Shown here: positions 17,516 through 23,748 of the stretch, one piece after another
How the letters are laid out: each line of letters starts with the position of its first letter
How positions within the stretch are numbered: the first letter of the stretch is position 1
Assembly (NCBI RefSeq): GCF_000210095.1
Contig: NC_021039.1
Coordinates: 685,845 to 728,258 of the forward strand
Origin: Ruminococcus champanellensis 18P13 = JCM 17042
Lineage (GTDB): Bacteria > Bacillota > Clostridia > Oscillospirales > Ruminococcaceae
DNA length: 42,414 bases
Direction of reading: 5' to 3'
Notes under the pieces: generated by a model
What the model saw: the letters and a program-made list of their open reading frames with translations, nothing else
Databases searched by the model: none
Told to the model about the DNA's origin: nothing
Made by a program: the position numbers and the translations under genes

Positions 17516-17755
17516 TTATAGCTTGGTCAGTACCTCATTGTTGAAAAACTGATCCACCGTATCCGGGGTCAGGGAATAGATCTGGTCGTCGCAGGACACA
17601 CAGACCCCGTTCTGACAGTTGTTCATGCAGAAGGTGCCCGCCAGCTCGATCTGATCCTCCAGCTTTTTTTGCGCAATCAGCGCCTGCAGTTGTTCCACCA
17701 CCTGACGGGAGCCCTTCAGATGACAGGAACTGCCGATACAAACCTTGATTTTCAT
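17516..17755 (-). CDS. Thioredoxin-like 2Fe-2S ferredoxin
   Basis: A 79-residue protein of the NuoE-like thioredoxin-fold ferredoxin family. Cluster ligands are C6 and C11 (CIGSSC) and C43 and C47 (CMNNC); extra cysteines occur at 52 and 55. The start at 17755 was chosen because AAAGGAG precedes it and the conserved fold begins at once; a longer frame adds 37 unlike residues. It is the first gene of the hydrogenase-phosphatase operon, 31 bases before hydS, and probably passes electrons to or from HydS. Confidence 0.88.
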   Translation of the reverse strand: MKIKVCIGSSCHLKGSRQVVEQLQALIAQKKLEDQIELAGTFCMNNCQNGVCVSCDDQIYSLTPDTVDQFFNNEVLTKL

Positions 17756-17973
17756 ACGATTTCTCCTTTCTGATTCAGACGATGCCCACGCAGCCGTCGA
17801 GCATAACATGTCGCATTGTTTGAGGCGGTTTTGTACACAATGCACAAAAAATAAGGCATATTTCATGATACATCAAGAAAATTTGGTGCAATATGACGAA
17901 TGATATACCGCATTTTGCTGAAATGAGCCTGGATTCGCCCTTTTGTCGCATAGATCGTGAAAAAATACTATGC

Positions 17974-17991
17974 ATGTGAACATTTTAACAC
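17974..17991. promoter_or_regulatory. Rex-like operator
   Basis: ATGTGAA-CATT-TTAACAC matches the clostridial Rex consensus TTGTTAA-N4-TTAACAA at 11 of 14 fixed positions; the left half is closer to the Bacillus form TTGTGAA. Rex senses the NADH/NAD ratio and commonly controls fermentation and hydrogenase genes. It lies about 220 bases before the operon's first start codon, so it would act through a distant or unrecognised promoter. Confidence 0.35.
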
Positions 17992-18002
17992 CCTATCCTG
18001 CC

Positions 18003-18026
18003 CATGCGTACTGCAAATTACGCATG
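18003..18026. repeat. Perfect inverted repeat, 8-bp arms
   Basis: CATGCGTA and TACGCATG are exact complements separated by 8 bases. It directly abuts the next dyad. Confidence 0.8.
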
Positions 18027-18054
18027 TTTATCATATGAGAATTTATATGATAAA
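18027..18054. repeat. Perfect inverted repeat, 10-bp arms
   Basis: TTTATCATAT and ATATGATAAA are exact complements separated by 8 bases, the same spacer length as its neighbour. Lying between a terminator and the operon, it could be an operator or part of an RNA structure. Confidence 0.8.
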
Positions 18055-18057
18055 AGC

Positions 18058-18091
18058 AAAAATCCCCGCAACGCCGGAGCGCCCGGGGATT
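18058..18091 (-). terminator. Terminator of the 223-residue unknown gene
   Basis: AATCCCCG and CGGGGATT pair around a larger GC-rich loop; the minus strand continues with TTTTTGCTTTTA. It starts 14 bases after the stop. Confidence 0.75.
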
Positions 18092-18105
18092 CATCCGAGA
18101 TGTGA

Positions 18106-18777
18106 TCAGGGCTTCTTCCGGAAGATCCTGCGCAGGATCAATGCCCCTGCCACTGCACCGCCTGCCACCAGCGCTGCTTTTTTCAGCTGAGCCTTTGTGA
18201 TGGATACATCAGAATTGTTCACTTCAAAGTGCAGAACAGGCTGTTCGCCGGGTTCCGGCCAGCCGTTTTCAAACACTACATTGGAACGCTGCGCCTGGTC
18301 GTAATTTTCCGGATCACTGATCAGTTCTTCATACTGTGCCGGTTCCTCTGCCGGGGCGATGGTGGTCACAGCCCGCATGGCATTGAACCGGAGAGTCACT
18401 TTGTCCGCAGCAGGTGCCGTAAAGGGCACCGCCATCAGATACCAGCCGTTTTTATATTTCAAAGGCTTGATGAAGCCACGGTTCAGCCTAAAGGTCTGCC
18501 GTTCCTCCCACTGACCTTCACCGAAGACCTCCAGATTGCATACCTCATCATACTGGTCGTTTTCGCCCCCGTTGAGCCAGAACACAAACGTGTATTCCTC
18601 GCCGGGTTCCAGGACGATATCCGTGCGAATGGTGCTCCAGTCGTACTGCCAATTGCCCAGCTGCCATGCTTCCGTGGTTTTGCCGTCAAAGCCCGTTACC
18701 TCTGTAATGGCTGCAACGCCGGTGGGGACTGTTGCGTCCATGCGCCACTGATCCGGGCAAAAGAAAATCTGTTTCAT
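18106..18777 (-). CDS. Unknown protein with a predicted C-terminal membrane anchor
   Basis: I do not recognise this 223-residue protein. There is no signal peptide. Residues 1-190 are acidic and rich in Trp, Tyr and Thr (LEPGEEYTFVFWLNGGEN, residues 52-69), in a pattern suggesting a beta-sandwich of the carbohydrate-binding or jelly-roll type. Residues about 198-216 (ALVAGGAVAGALILRRIF) form one hydrophobic helix followed by the basic tail RRIFRKKP, so it looks tail-anchored with the large domain inside the cell. The start at 18777 has AGGAGGG 8 bases upstream. It has its own strong promoter and terminator and is not part of either neighbouring operon. A scaffold or membrane-bound binding protein is possible; this is a guess. 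Confidence 0.75.
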   Translation of the reverse strand: MKQIFFCPDQWRMDATVPTGVAAITEVTGFDGKTTEAWQLGNWQYDWSTIRTDIVLEPGEEYTFVFWLNGGENDQYDEVCNLEVFGEGQWEERQTFRLNRGFIKPLKYKNGWYLMAVPFTAPAADKVTLRFNAMRAVTTIAPAEEPAQYEELISDPENYDQAQRSNVVFENGWPEPGEQPVLHFEVNNSDVSITKAQLKKAALVAGGAVAGALILRRIFRKKP

Positions 18778-18835
18778 TGTATGATCCCTCCTGTATGTCA
18801 TCATGATGCATCTCATACATTATATACTACATCTC

Positions 18836-18864
18836 AGTATAGCACAGCCCGGCGGAAAAGTCAA
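18836..18864 (-). promoter_or_regulatory. Promoter of the tail-anchored unknown gene
   Basis: TTGACT (18859-18864) and TATACT (18836-18841) on the minus strand are separated by 17 bp. Both hexamers match sigma-A consensus at 5 of 6 positions. Confidence 0.8.
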
Positions 18865-18977
18865 CCGAATTTGCGGAATCACTCATACAAATCGCACAGT
18901 TTTCTGCCGCATTTAATGCTGCTTGCCGTGTATTTTGCCAAAAGTGCAAATGGGGGTCATTTTTTTTGCGAAAACAG

Positions 18978-19006
18978 TTGACAACAAGTGTACTAGGGTG
19001 TATAAT
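18978..19006 (+). promoter_or_regulatory. Promoter of the ABC exporter operon
   Basis: TTGACA (18978-18983) and TATAAT (19001-19006) with a 17-bp spacer form a perfect sigma-A promoter. Because it needs no activator, control is likely by a repressor; operator-like repeats overlap it. Confidence 0.93.
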
Positions 19007-19045
19007 ACAACAAGAGTATTAATGAAGCTAATACACCTAATACAT
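18988..19045. promoter_or_regulatory. Candidate two-sided operator over the exporter promoter
   Basis: CTAATACAC and CTAATACAT stand in tandem at 19028-19045. Facing them in inverted orientation at 18988-19006 are GTGTACTAG and GGTGTATAAT, so the left pair covers the promoter spacer and -10. A smaller dyad, GTATTA and TAATAC, lies between (19016-19034). ABC exporters of this type are often controlled by GntR/YtrA-family repressors; none is encoded here. Confidence 0.45.
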
Positions 19046-19061
19046 TTGGAGGAGAGGGAAC

Positions 19062-19817
19062 ATGAAAAACGTGTACAAACGCATCAACCGTGGCCTGGTT
19101 CTGGCAGGGGTGCTGCTTGTGGGCTTCGTGATCTATGTAATCAGCGATACCCTGCAGTTCAAAAAGACAAAGCCCCTGCTTAAGGATATGGCGGCGGATT
19201 ACATGCAGAAGCTGTGTGAGCTGAACGTGACCCCGGAGAAGTACCGGAGTCTGGAGGAGCTTGCAAAGCAGCCGGATTACGTCAAGAGCATCCAGGATGA
19301 TCTGACCAAGCTGCTGAACGAAAACTGGAAGGATGTTGAATCCGCCCAGAGCCAGAGCTTTTACTATTACGGCATGAACCGCAGCGAGGTGGAAGCCGGC
19401 TACAACAGCTATCTGAAGGATTCCGGAGAGGTGTACGGATATATCACCAAAATGACTGCCGCCGTGAACAATGCGGACTGCTCCGTGACCAAGTGCGGGG
19501 TCAACACTGCCCAGGTGATAATGTCCTTTGACTGTGTGGTGCAGTATGTAGGCGATCCCTGTTGGTTTTCTCCTGCGTATCCCAATGCCATGCAGGATAT
19601 TGCAGGCGGGAATATGTACATGTACCAGGAAGACGTAGCCATACCTCAGGGCAAGGAACAGAAGCGTTCTTCCGATCTGATGTCCACCACTGTTACTGTA
19701 AGTTATGAATTCACCTACCAGTTGGTGGATGGGGACTGGAAGATCATCTATCTGGACAGCCTTGGCTGGGAGAATGGCAGCACCGTCATCGTTTCCGGGG
19801 AAGGAGGAGAAGCGTAA
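19062..19817 (+). CDS. Unknown single-pass membrane protein of the exporter operon
   Basis: A 251-residue protein I cannot assign. One membrane helix at about 12-30 follows the basic start KRINR, so the remaining 220 residues should lie outside the membrane. That part begins with a helical stretch (LLKDMAADYMQKLCELNVTPEKY). It ends in a beta-rich segment (TTVTVSYEFTYQLVDGDWKIIYLDSLGW) reminiscent of NTF2/SnoaL-like accessory domains. The TGGAGGAG site precedes the ATG. Its stop overlaps the ATPase start by one base (TAATG), so it is the first gene of a coupled transporter operon and probably an accessory or substrate-facing subunit. Confidence 0.8.
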   Translation: MKNVYKRINRGLVLAGVLLVGFVIYVISDTLQFKKTKPLLKDMAADYMQKLCELNVTPEKYRSLEELAKQPDYVKSIQDDLTKLLNENWKDVESAQSQSFYYYGMNRSEVEAGYNSYLKDSGEVYGYITKMTAAVNNADCSVTKCGVNTAQVIMSFDCVVQYVGDPCWFSPAYPNAMQDIAGGNMYMYQEDVAIPQGKEQKRSSDLMSTTVTVSYEFTYQLVDGDWKIIYLDSLGWENGSTVIVSGEGGEA

Positions 19818-20764
19818 TGGAGGTTGCACTGAAAATTGACCACCTGAATAAATATTTCGGCAAGCGGCAGATCCTGCATGATATTTGCATGGAGGTTTAC
19901 GCCGGGGAGGTGTTCGGCTTCCTTGGCCCAAACGGTGCCGGAAAGACCACCACCATCAAGATTGTTGTGGGACTGCTGCGGCTGGATGAGGGCGATGTAC
20001 AGATCCACGGTCACAGCATCACCAAGCACTTTGAGGATGCCATGGCGTGCGTGGGAGGCATCGTAGAAAACCCGGAGCTTTACAAGTACATGACCGGCAG
20101 GGAGAATCTGCGGCAGTATGCCAGGATGCGCACCGGCGTGGACGAAAAGCGCATTGACGAGGTAGTGGAGCTGGTGGGGCTGTCCAACCGGATCAACGAC
20201 AAGGTCGGCAAGTACTCTCTGGGCATGCGGCAGCGGCTTGGGGTGGCGCAGGCGCTGCTCCACCGGCCCAAGCTCCTGATTCTGGACGAACCCACCAACG
20301 GATTGGATCCGGCAGGCATCAAGGAGCTGCGTGACATTCTGAAAAACCTTGCCCACAAGGAGAACATTGCAGTATTGGTTTCCAGTCACCTGATGTCGGA
20401 AATGGAAATGATGTGCGACCGGGTTGGCATCATCGTTGGGGGCAGGATCCTGGATGTCCAGACCACGGAGGATATGATCTCTGCGGCACAGGATACCACC
20501 ATCCGGTACACCTTAAAGGTCAGTGATCCTGCCGCTGCGGTACAGGCTCTGACTCAATTGCCGGAGCAGGCAAAGCAGGCTGTGGAGGATTCCCTGGTGC
20601 TGCGGATAGAAACAGAAAGAGCGGACGAGATCATCGGCGATGTGATCGAAACCCTGGTATCCCGGCAGATTCGGGTCATGACCTGTGTGCCGGAGCAGAC
20701 CAAGCGGCTGGAGGATGTATTTATCGCCATGACACAGGAGAACGGGGGTGCGCAAATTGGGTAA
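19817..20764 (+). CDS. ABC transporter ATPase (ABC-2 exporter, CcmA/BcrA type)
   Basis: A 315-residue cytoplasmic ATPase. Walker A is GPNGAGKTT at 37-45, the signature SLGMRQR at 134-140 and Walker B LLILDEP at 153-159. LLHRPKLLILDEPTNGLDPAGI is typical of the drug/antibiotic exporter group (BcrA, NatA, CcmA). About 90 residues after the ATPase core form an extra C-terminal domain often seen in this group. The gene overlaps the permease by 17 bases. The substrate is unknown; lantibiotic or cell-wall stress export is common for the family but not shown here. Confidence 0.92.
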   Translation: MEVALKIDHLNKYFGKRQILHDICMEVYAGEVFGFLGPNGAGKTTTIKIVVGLLRLDEGDVQIHGHSITKHFEDAMACVGGIVENPELYKYMTGRENLRQYARMRTGVDEKRIDEVVELVGLSNRINDKVGKYSLGMRQRLGVAQALLHRPKLLILDEPTNGLDPAGIKELRDILKNLAHKENIAVLVSSHLMSEMEMMCDRVGIIVGGRILDVQTTEDMISAAQDTTIRYTLKVSDPAAAVQALTQLPEQAKQAVEDSLVLRIETERADEIIGDVIETLVSRQIRVMTCVPEQTKRLEDVFIAMTQENGGAQIG

Positions 20765-22100
20765 GTTTATCCGACTTGTACAAAACGAGTATATCAAGAT
20801 ATTAAAGAAGGTAAGCACCTGGATCATGCTGATTCTGATCCTGGTGGTGTGTGTAGGCTATTTCGGCGTTTCCAAGATTGCAGAATATCAAGTGAAGAAT
20901 AACCGTTACGAGATGTCCGAACAGGATTGGAAGAAACAGCTCAACAGCAATCTGACCTATGCCAAGGAGACCAAGTATGAAGGCTGGGAGGCTGACGTTG
21001 CCGAATACCAGTTCTGCCTGGATCATGAGATCTTCCAGTACGACTGGCGCAGGACGGCTGTCACCGCTGTTTTTCACGAGGTGCAGGATGCAGCCGTTGC
21101 GGAATCTCTGAAAACAGCTATCATCAACGAGGACTGGAAGGCATACTTTCAGTACATGCTGGATGCCGCTCCGGAGGGAACAGAGGAGGACAGCTGGCTG
21201 TACCAGTACTGCATCGACCACAATCTGAAGCCGGATCAGGAGGATGCCACATACCGGCTGGCGGCACAGTTGTCCACAGCCAAGGCAGAGCTTGCGTCCA
21301 TGGAGCAGCAGAAGGGAAACGGCGTCAGCGTGGATGCAAACAAATACCAGAAGCTGAAGGATAATGTGCAGCTGTATACCTATCGGCTGGATCACAGCAT
21401 TACCTTTGATGTGTCCGAAAATACCGGCTGGTTCAACTCCGGGATCTTGAATTTCTGGACTGTGTTCAGCGATTCCTACCGGGTGCTGACCTTTGTCGGC
21501 ATATTGATGATCATGGTCTGCGGCGCCATCGTTTCCTCTGAATTTTCCCAGGGCACCATCAAGTTCCTGCTGATCAATCCGGCAAAGCGCTGGAAGATCC
21601 TTGCGGCAAAGTATGTGACCGCCATTACCTTCGGCTACTGCATGCTCCTGCTGACCTACCTGCTTTCCGGTCTCGGGTCCATGCTCCTGTTTGGCACGGA
21701 TAACCTGGGGGCACAGTATTTTTACGTTTCCTCCGGTGCTGTGAAGAGCATGCCCGGATTTGTATACATCCTGCGCAATTATATGCTCAGCAGTGTGAAC
21801 ATTCTGGTGATGTCCAGCCTTGCCTTTGCGATCTCCTCCCTGGTGCGGAATACGGCGCTGTCCGTGGGCATCGGTATGGGTGCCATGCTGGGCGGCAGTC
21901 TGATCGTCACCATTCTCAGTGCCTTCCGTCTGGACTGGGCACGGTTCCTGATCTTCTCCAACACGGATCTGATCGCCATTTCCCAGGGGAATTCCGCCTT
22001 TATGGGACAGACAGTGGGCTTTGCCCTGTGTGTTCTGGGCGTGCATCTGTTCATCTTCCTGCTGACCGCATGGGATGGTTTCGTGCGCCGGGAGGTGTGA
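20748..22100 (+). CDS. ABC-2 type transporter permease
   Basis: A 450-residue membrane protein and the channel partner of the ATPase. The first helix is at about 25-42 (TWIMLILILVVCVGYFGV). Then comes an unusually large outside region of about 190 residues rich in charged and aromatic residues, followed by five or six helices from about 245 onward. SSEFSQGTIKFLLINPAKRWKI is the conserved ABC-2 cytoplasmic loop. The start is a GTG at 20748 preceded by AGGAG inside the ATPase gene. The large outside domain suggests binding of a peptide or envelope-associated substrate. Confidence 0.88.
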   Translation: MRKLGKFIRLVQNEYIKILKKVSTWIMLILILVVCVGYFGVSKIAEYQVKNNRYEMSEQDWKKQLNSNLTYAKETKYEGWEADVAEYQFCLDHEIFQYDWRRTAVTAVFHEVQDAAVAESLKTAIINEDWKAYFQYMLDAAPEGTEEDSWLYQYCIDHNLKPDQEDATYRLAAQLSTAKAELASMEQQKGNGVSVDANKYQKLKDNVQLYTYRLDHSITFDVSENTGWFNSGILNFWTVFSDSYRVLTFVGILMIMVCGAIVSSEFSQGTIKFLLINPAKRWKILAAKYVTAITFGYCMLLLTYLLSGLGSMLLFGTDNLGAQYFYVSSGAVKSMPGFVYILRNYMLSSVNILVMSSLAFAISSLVRNTALSVGIGMGAMLGGSLIVTILSAFRLDWARFLIFSNTDLIAISQGNSAFMGQTVGFALCVLGVHLFIFLLTAWDGFVRREV

Positions 22101-22103
22101 TCC

Positions 22104-22268
22104 ATGACAGCCAGTCTGCTGTTGATCCTGGTGGCGGCATTCCTGATCGGCGGTGTCCTTACCATTGTCTGCGGCGGCATGTTTACCGACCGCAGCCGGT
22201 ATGAGGAGGACAGCCGGCAGGAAAACGGCACGGAGCAGGATCCTCAGAAGGGGGAACACTCCCACTGA
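22104..22268 (+). CDS. 54-residue membrane miniprotein at the end of the exporter operon
   Basis: A short gene starting 3 bases after the permease stop, with GGAGG (22091-22095) placed 8 bases before its ATG. The product begins MTASLLLILVAAFLIGGV, giving one membrane helix at about 4-24, then a short highly charged tail (RSRYEEDSRQENGTEQ...). Good ribosome site, tight spacing and a sensible helix-plus-tail design support it as real. It may be a small transporter subunit; no family is recognised. Confidence 0.65.
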   Translation: MTASLLLILVAAFLIGGVLTIVCGGMFTDRSRYEEDSRQENGTEQDPQKGEHSH

Positions 22269-22306
22269 TTCATTCAGCCCACTTCTCAAACTTTTTTTCT
22301 CATAGC

Positions 22307-22341
22307 AGCAGCCCGGCAGGATTTCCTGCCGGGCTGCTGTG
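22307..22341 (+). terminator. Terminator of the ABC exporter operon
   Basis: AGCAGCCCGGCAGG and its exact complement enclose a 4-nt loop, 38 bases after the last gene. The T-tract is modest (GTGTTTG). Confidence 0.75.
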
Positions 22342-22369
22342 TTTGTACGTAAATGTAGGGGGTGCTGCC

Positions 22370-23650
22370 TTAATCCCACTTTAGAATGGCTGTGTTGGAG
22401 CCGTCGTCCTGTCGCAGGTATACGCCTGTGTCGTTCACGGTCAGCGTGCGGTTCGGATCCAGCAGCTTGTTGGGATCAAGGGGCGCTGCGCTCTCCGGAA
22501 GACCGGACAGAAGCTGATCCGTTTTCATATCATAGACCCGTCCCTTGGTAAACAAGAACCTGCCGATGGCGTAATTGTCAGAATCGCTCGGATTCACATC
22601 AGAATCGTTCAGATCCACATCCAGGGCATGCCACACCCCGGCGTTCAGATCATACCAGTACCCTGTTTTCTGCTTACAATCATCAGTACAGGTGACGTAC
22701 AGCTTGTTCTGATACACCCCATCCACCTCCAGAGGGTAGACGGGATTACCACACTGAAAGAACCCGAATGCCCCTTCATAGGGGGGCGGCAGAGCGGTTT
22801 TTTCGCCGGTTTCCGGATCAAGCAGATAATAAAAGTGCATCCGGTCGTAAGCGTCCGTGGTTTTATACTGCCGGATCAGAATGCTGCCGTTGCCGCATAC
22901 GGTGATAAAATCGCTGGACAATTCGCCACCATCGCCCGGCACCTGGTCATGCCAGGCGTTGAAGTGGGGCAGGGTGCAGGTTTGAATCAGGGTGCCGGAT
23001 GTGTCGTAGAGATCTATGACACGTGCCACAGTATCGACCCATGATTCATACCTTTTTCCAGGCACGTTGGACTTCAAATAGAACCTGCCGTTGCAGGCAT
23101 ACATGGTAGTGATGTCTGGACGGCTTTTAGTCCATCTGTTCAAAATGCTTCCCCGATTGTCCGGATCTACCGAAAAGAAAATGTACTCATATGTGGTTTC
23201 CGAAACCTCTCTTTTCGTGAATCCATACCTCGTACCCCGGAAGGTGGTAGAGCCAAGCCTGTTGCAGAATGTCTCCCCACCCCAGGTCTCGATTTCCGCC
23301 GCCAAAGCCTCCTGCCAGTTTGCAGACGGATCCGGATTTGTCTGCGCCTGCTCCGTGTGGGAATTGTCCTGGGGTTCACATGTTGAAACAGGCGGATTTG
23401 TGGTCATGCAGAATTGGGGTTGGGTACCGGGAACGGACGTTGTGGAAACAGCCGTTGTGGCAACAGATGATGTACCCGTCGTCCCGGCAGGCTCCGTGCT
23501 GACAGGCGCATCCGTTGTGGAGATATCAGATGTACCGGAGTTCTGCTGCACCTCTGCATGGGTCTGCTCCGACTCATTCTGCCCACAGCCTCCGGCGGAA
23601 CACAGCAGAGCAAGAGCAGCCGCACCGGATAAGAGCTTTCTTGTGTTCAT
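22370..23650 (-). CDS. Putative secreted lipoprotein, function unknown
   Basis: A 426-residue exported protein. A hydrophobic signal (residues 5-21) ends in SAGGC, so C22 may be lipid-modified, although the -3 residue is Ala rather than Leu. A Thr/Ser/Pro-rich linker (about 25-105) separates it from a globular domain of 310 residues. That domain has repeated segments such as YACNGRFYLKSN, YDTSGTLIQTC and QNKLYVTC, about one blade apart, which suggests a beta-propeller of the WD/PQQ/kelch kind. No catalytic motif is recognised. It has its own promoter and lies next to the dockerin pectate lyase. A surface binding or sensing role is possible. Confidence 0.75.
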   Translation of the reverse strand: MNTRKLLSGAAALALLCSAGGCGQNESEQTHAEVQQNSGTSDISTTDAPVSTEPAGTTGTSSVATTAVSTTSVPGTQPQFCMTTNPPVSTCEPQDNSHTEQAQTNPDPSANWQEALAAEIETWGGETFCNRLGSTTFRGTRYGFTKREVSETTYEYIFFSVDPDNRGSILNRWTKSRPDITTMYACNGRFYLKSNVPGKRYESWVDTVARVIDLYDTSGTLIQTCTLPHFNAWHDQVPGDGGELSSDFITVCGNGSILIRQYKTTDAYDRMHFYYLLDPETGEKTALPPPYEGAFGFFQCGNPVYPLEVDGVYQNKLYVTCTDDCKQKTGYWYDLNAGVWHALDVDLNDSDVNPSDSDNYAIGRFLFTKGRVYDMKTDQLLSGLPESAAPLDPNKLLDPNRTLTVNDTGVYLRQDDGSNTAILKWD

Positions 23651-23673
23651 ATCTCAACCTCCTTTATACGCCT

Positions 23674-23702
23674 ATTGTAGCATATAATGTTGAAAAAAGC
23701 AA
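23674..23702 (-). promoter_or_regulatory. Promoter of the lipoprotein gene
   Basis: TTGCTT (23697-23702) and TACAAT (23674-23679) on the minus strand have a 17-bp spacer. It begins 9 bases beyond the pectate lyase terminator. Confidence 0.65.
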
Positions 23703-23710
23703 TGTATACC

Positions 23711-23739
23711 AAAAAAAGCGGCTTCTGAAAAGAAGCCGC
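23711..23739 (-). terminator. Terminator of the pectate lyase gene
   Basis: GCGGCTTCT and AGAAGCCGC enclose a 4-nt loop and are followed on the minus strand by seven T. It starts 9 bases after the stop. Confidence 0.95.
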
Positions 23740-23748
23740 CTAAGGGAA

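Larger units (their letters stand above)
17756..18057. other. Long intergenic region with three dyads, upstream of the H2-sensor operon
   Basis: No convincing gene is present in this 302-base, AT-richer gap. It holds a Rex-like site (17974-17991) and two abutting perfect inverted repeats (18003-18026 and 18027-18054). No promoter for the operon is clear: the best minus-strand candidate is TTGATG with TATTTT at 17-bp spacing near 17850-17878, a weak match. The short open frames here lack ribosome sites. Confidence 0.5.

Noticed and set aside
2896-17921. The shared 11-mer CCGCATTTTGC upstream of the endoglucanase and of the hydrogen-sensor operon
   Set aside because: Exact 11-mers are expected to recur by chance many times in 42 kb, and the flanks differ.
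17957-18190. A 77-codon + strand frame across the dyads and a terminator
   Set aside because: It has no ribosome site, runs through the terminator stem and into the opposite strand of the tail-anchored gene.
20802-22379. A 525-codon minus-strand frame opposite the ABC permease
   Set aside because: The product is His/Gln-rich and featureless, and it runs through the exporter operon terminator.
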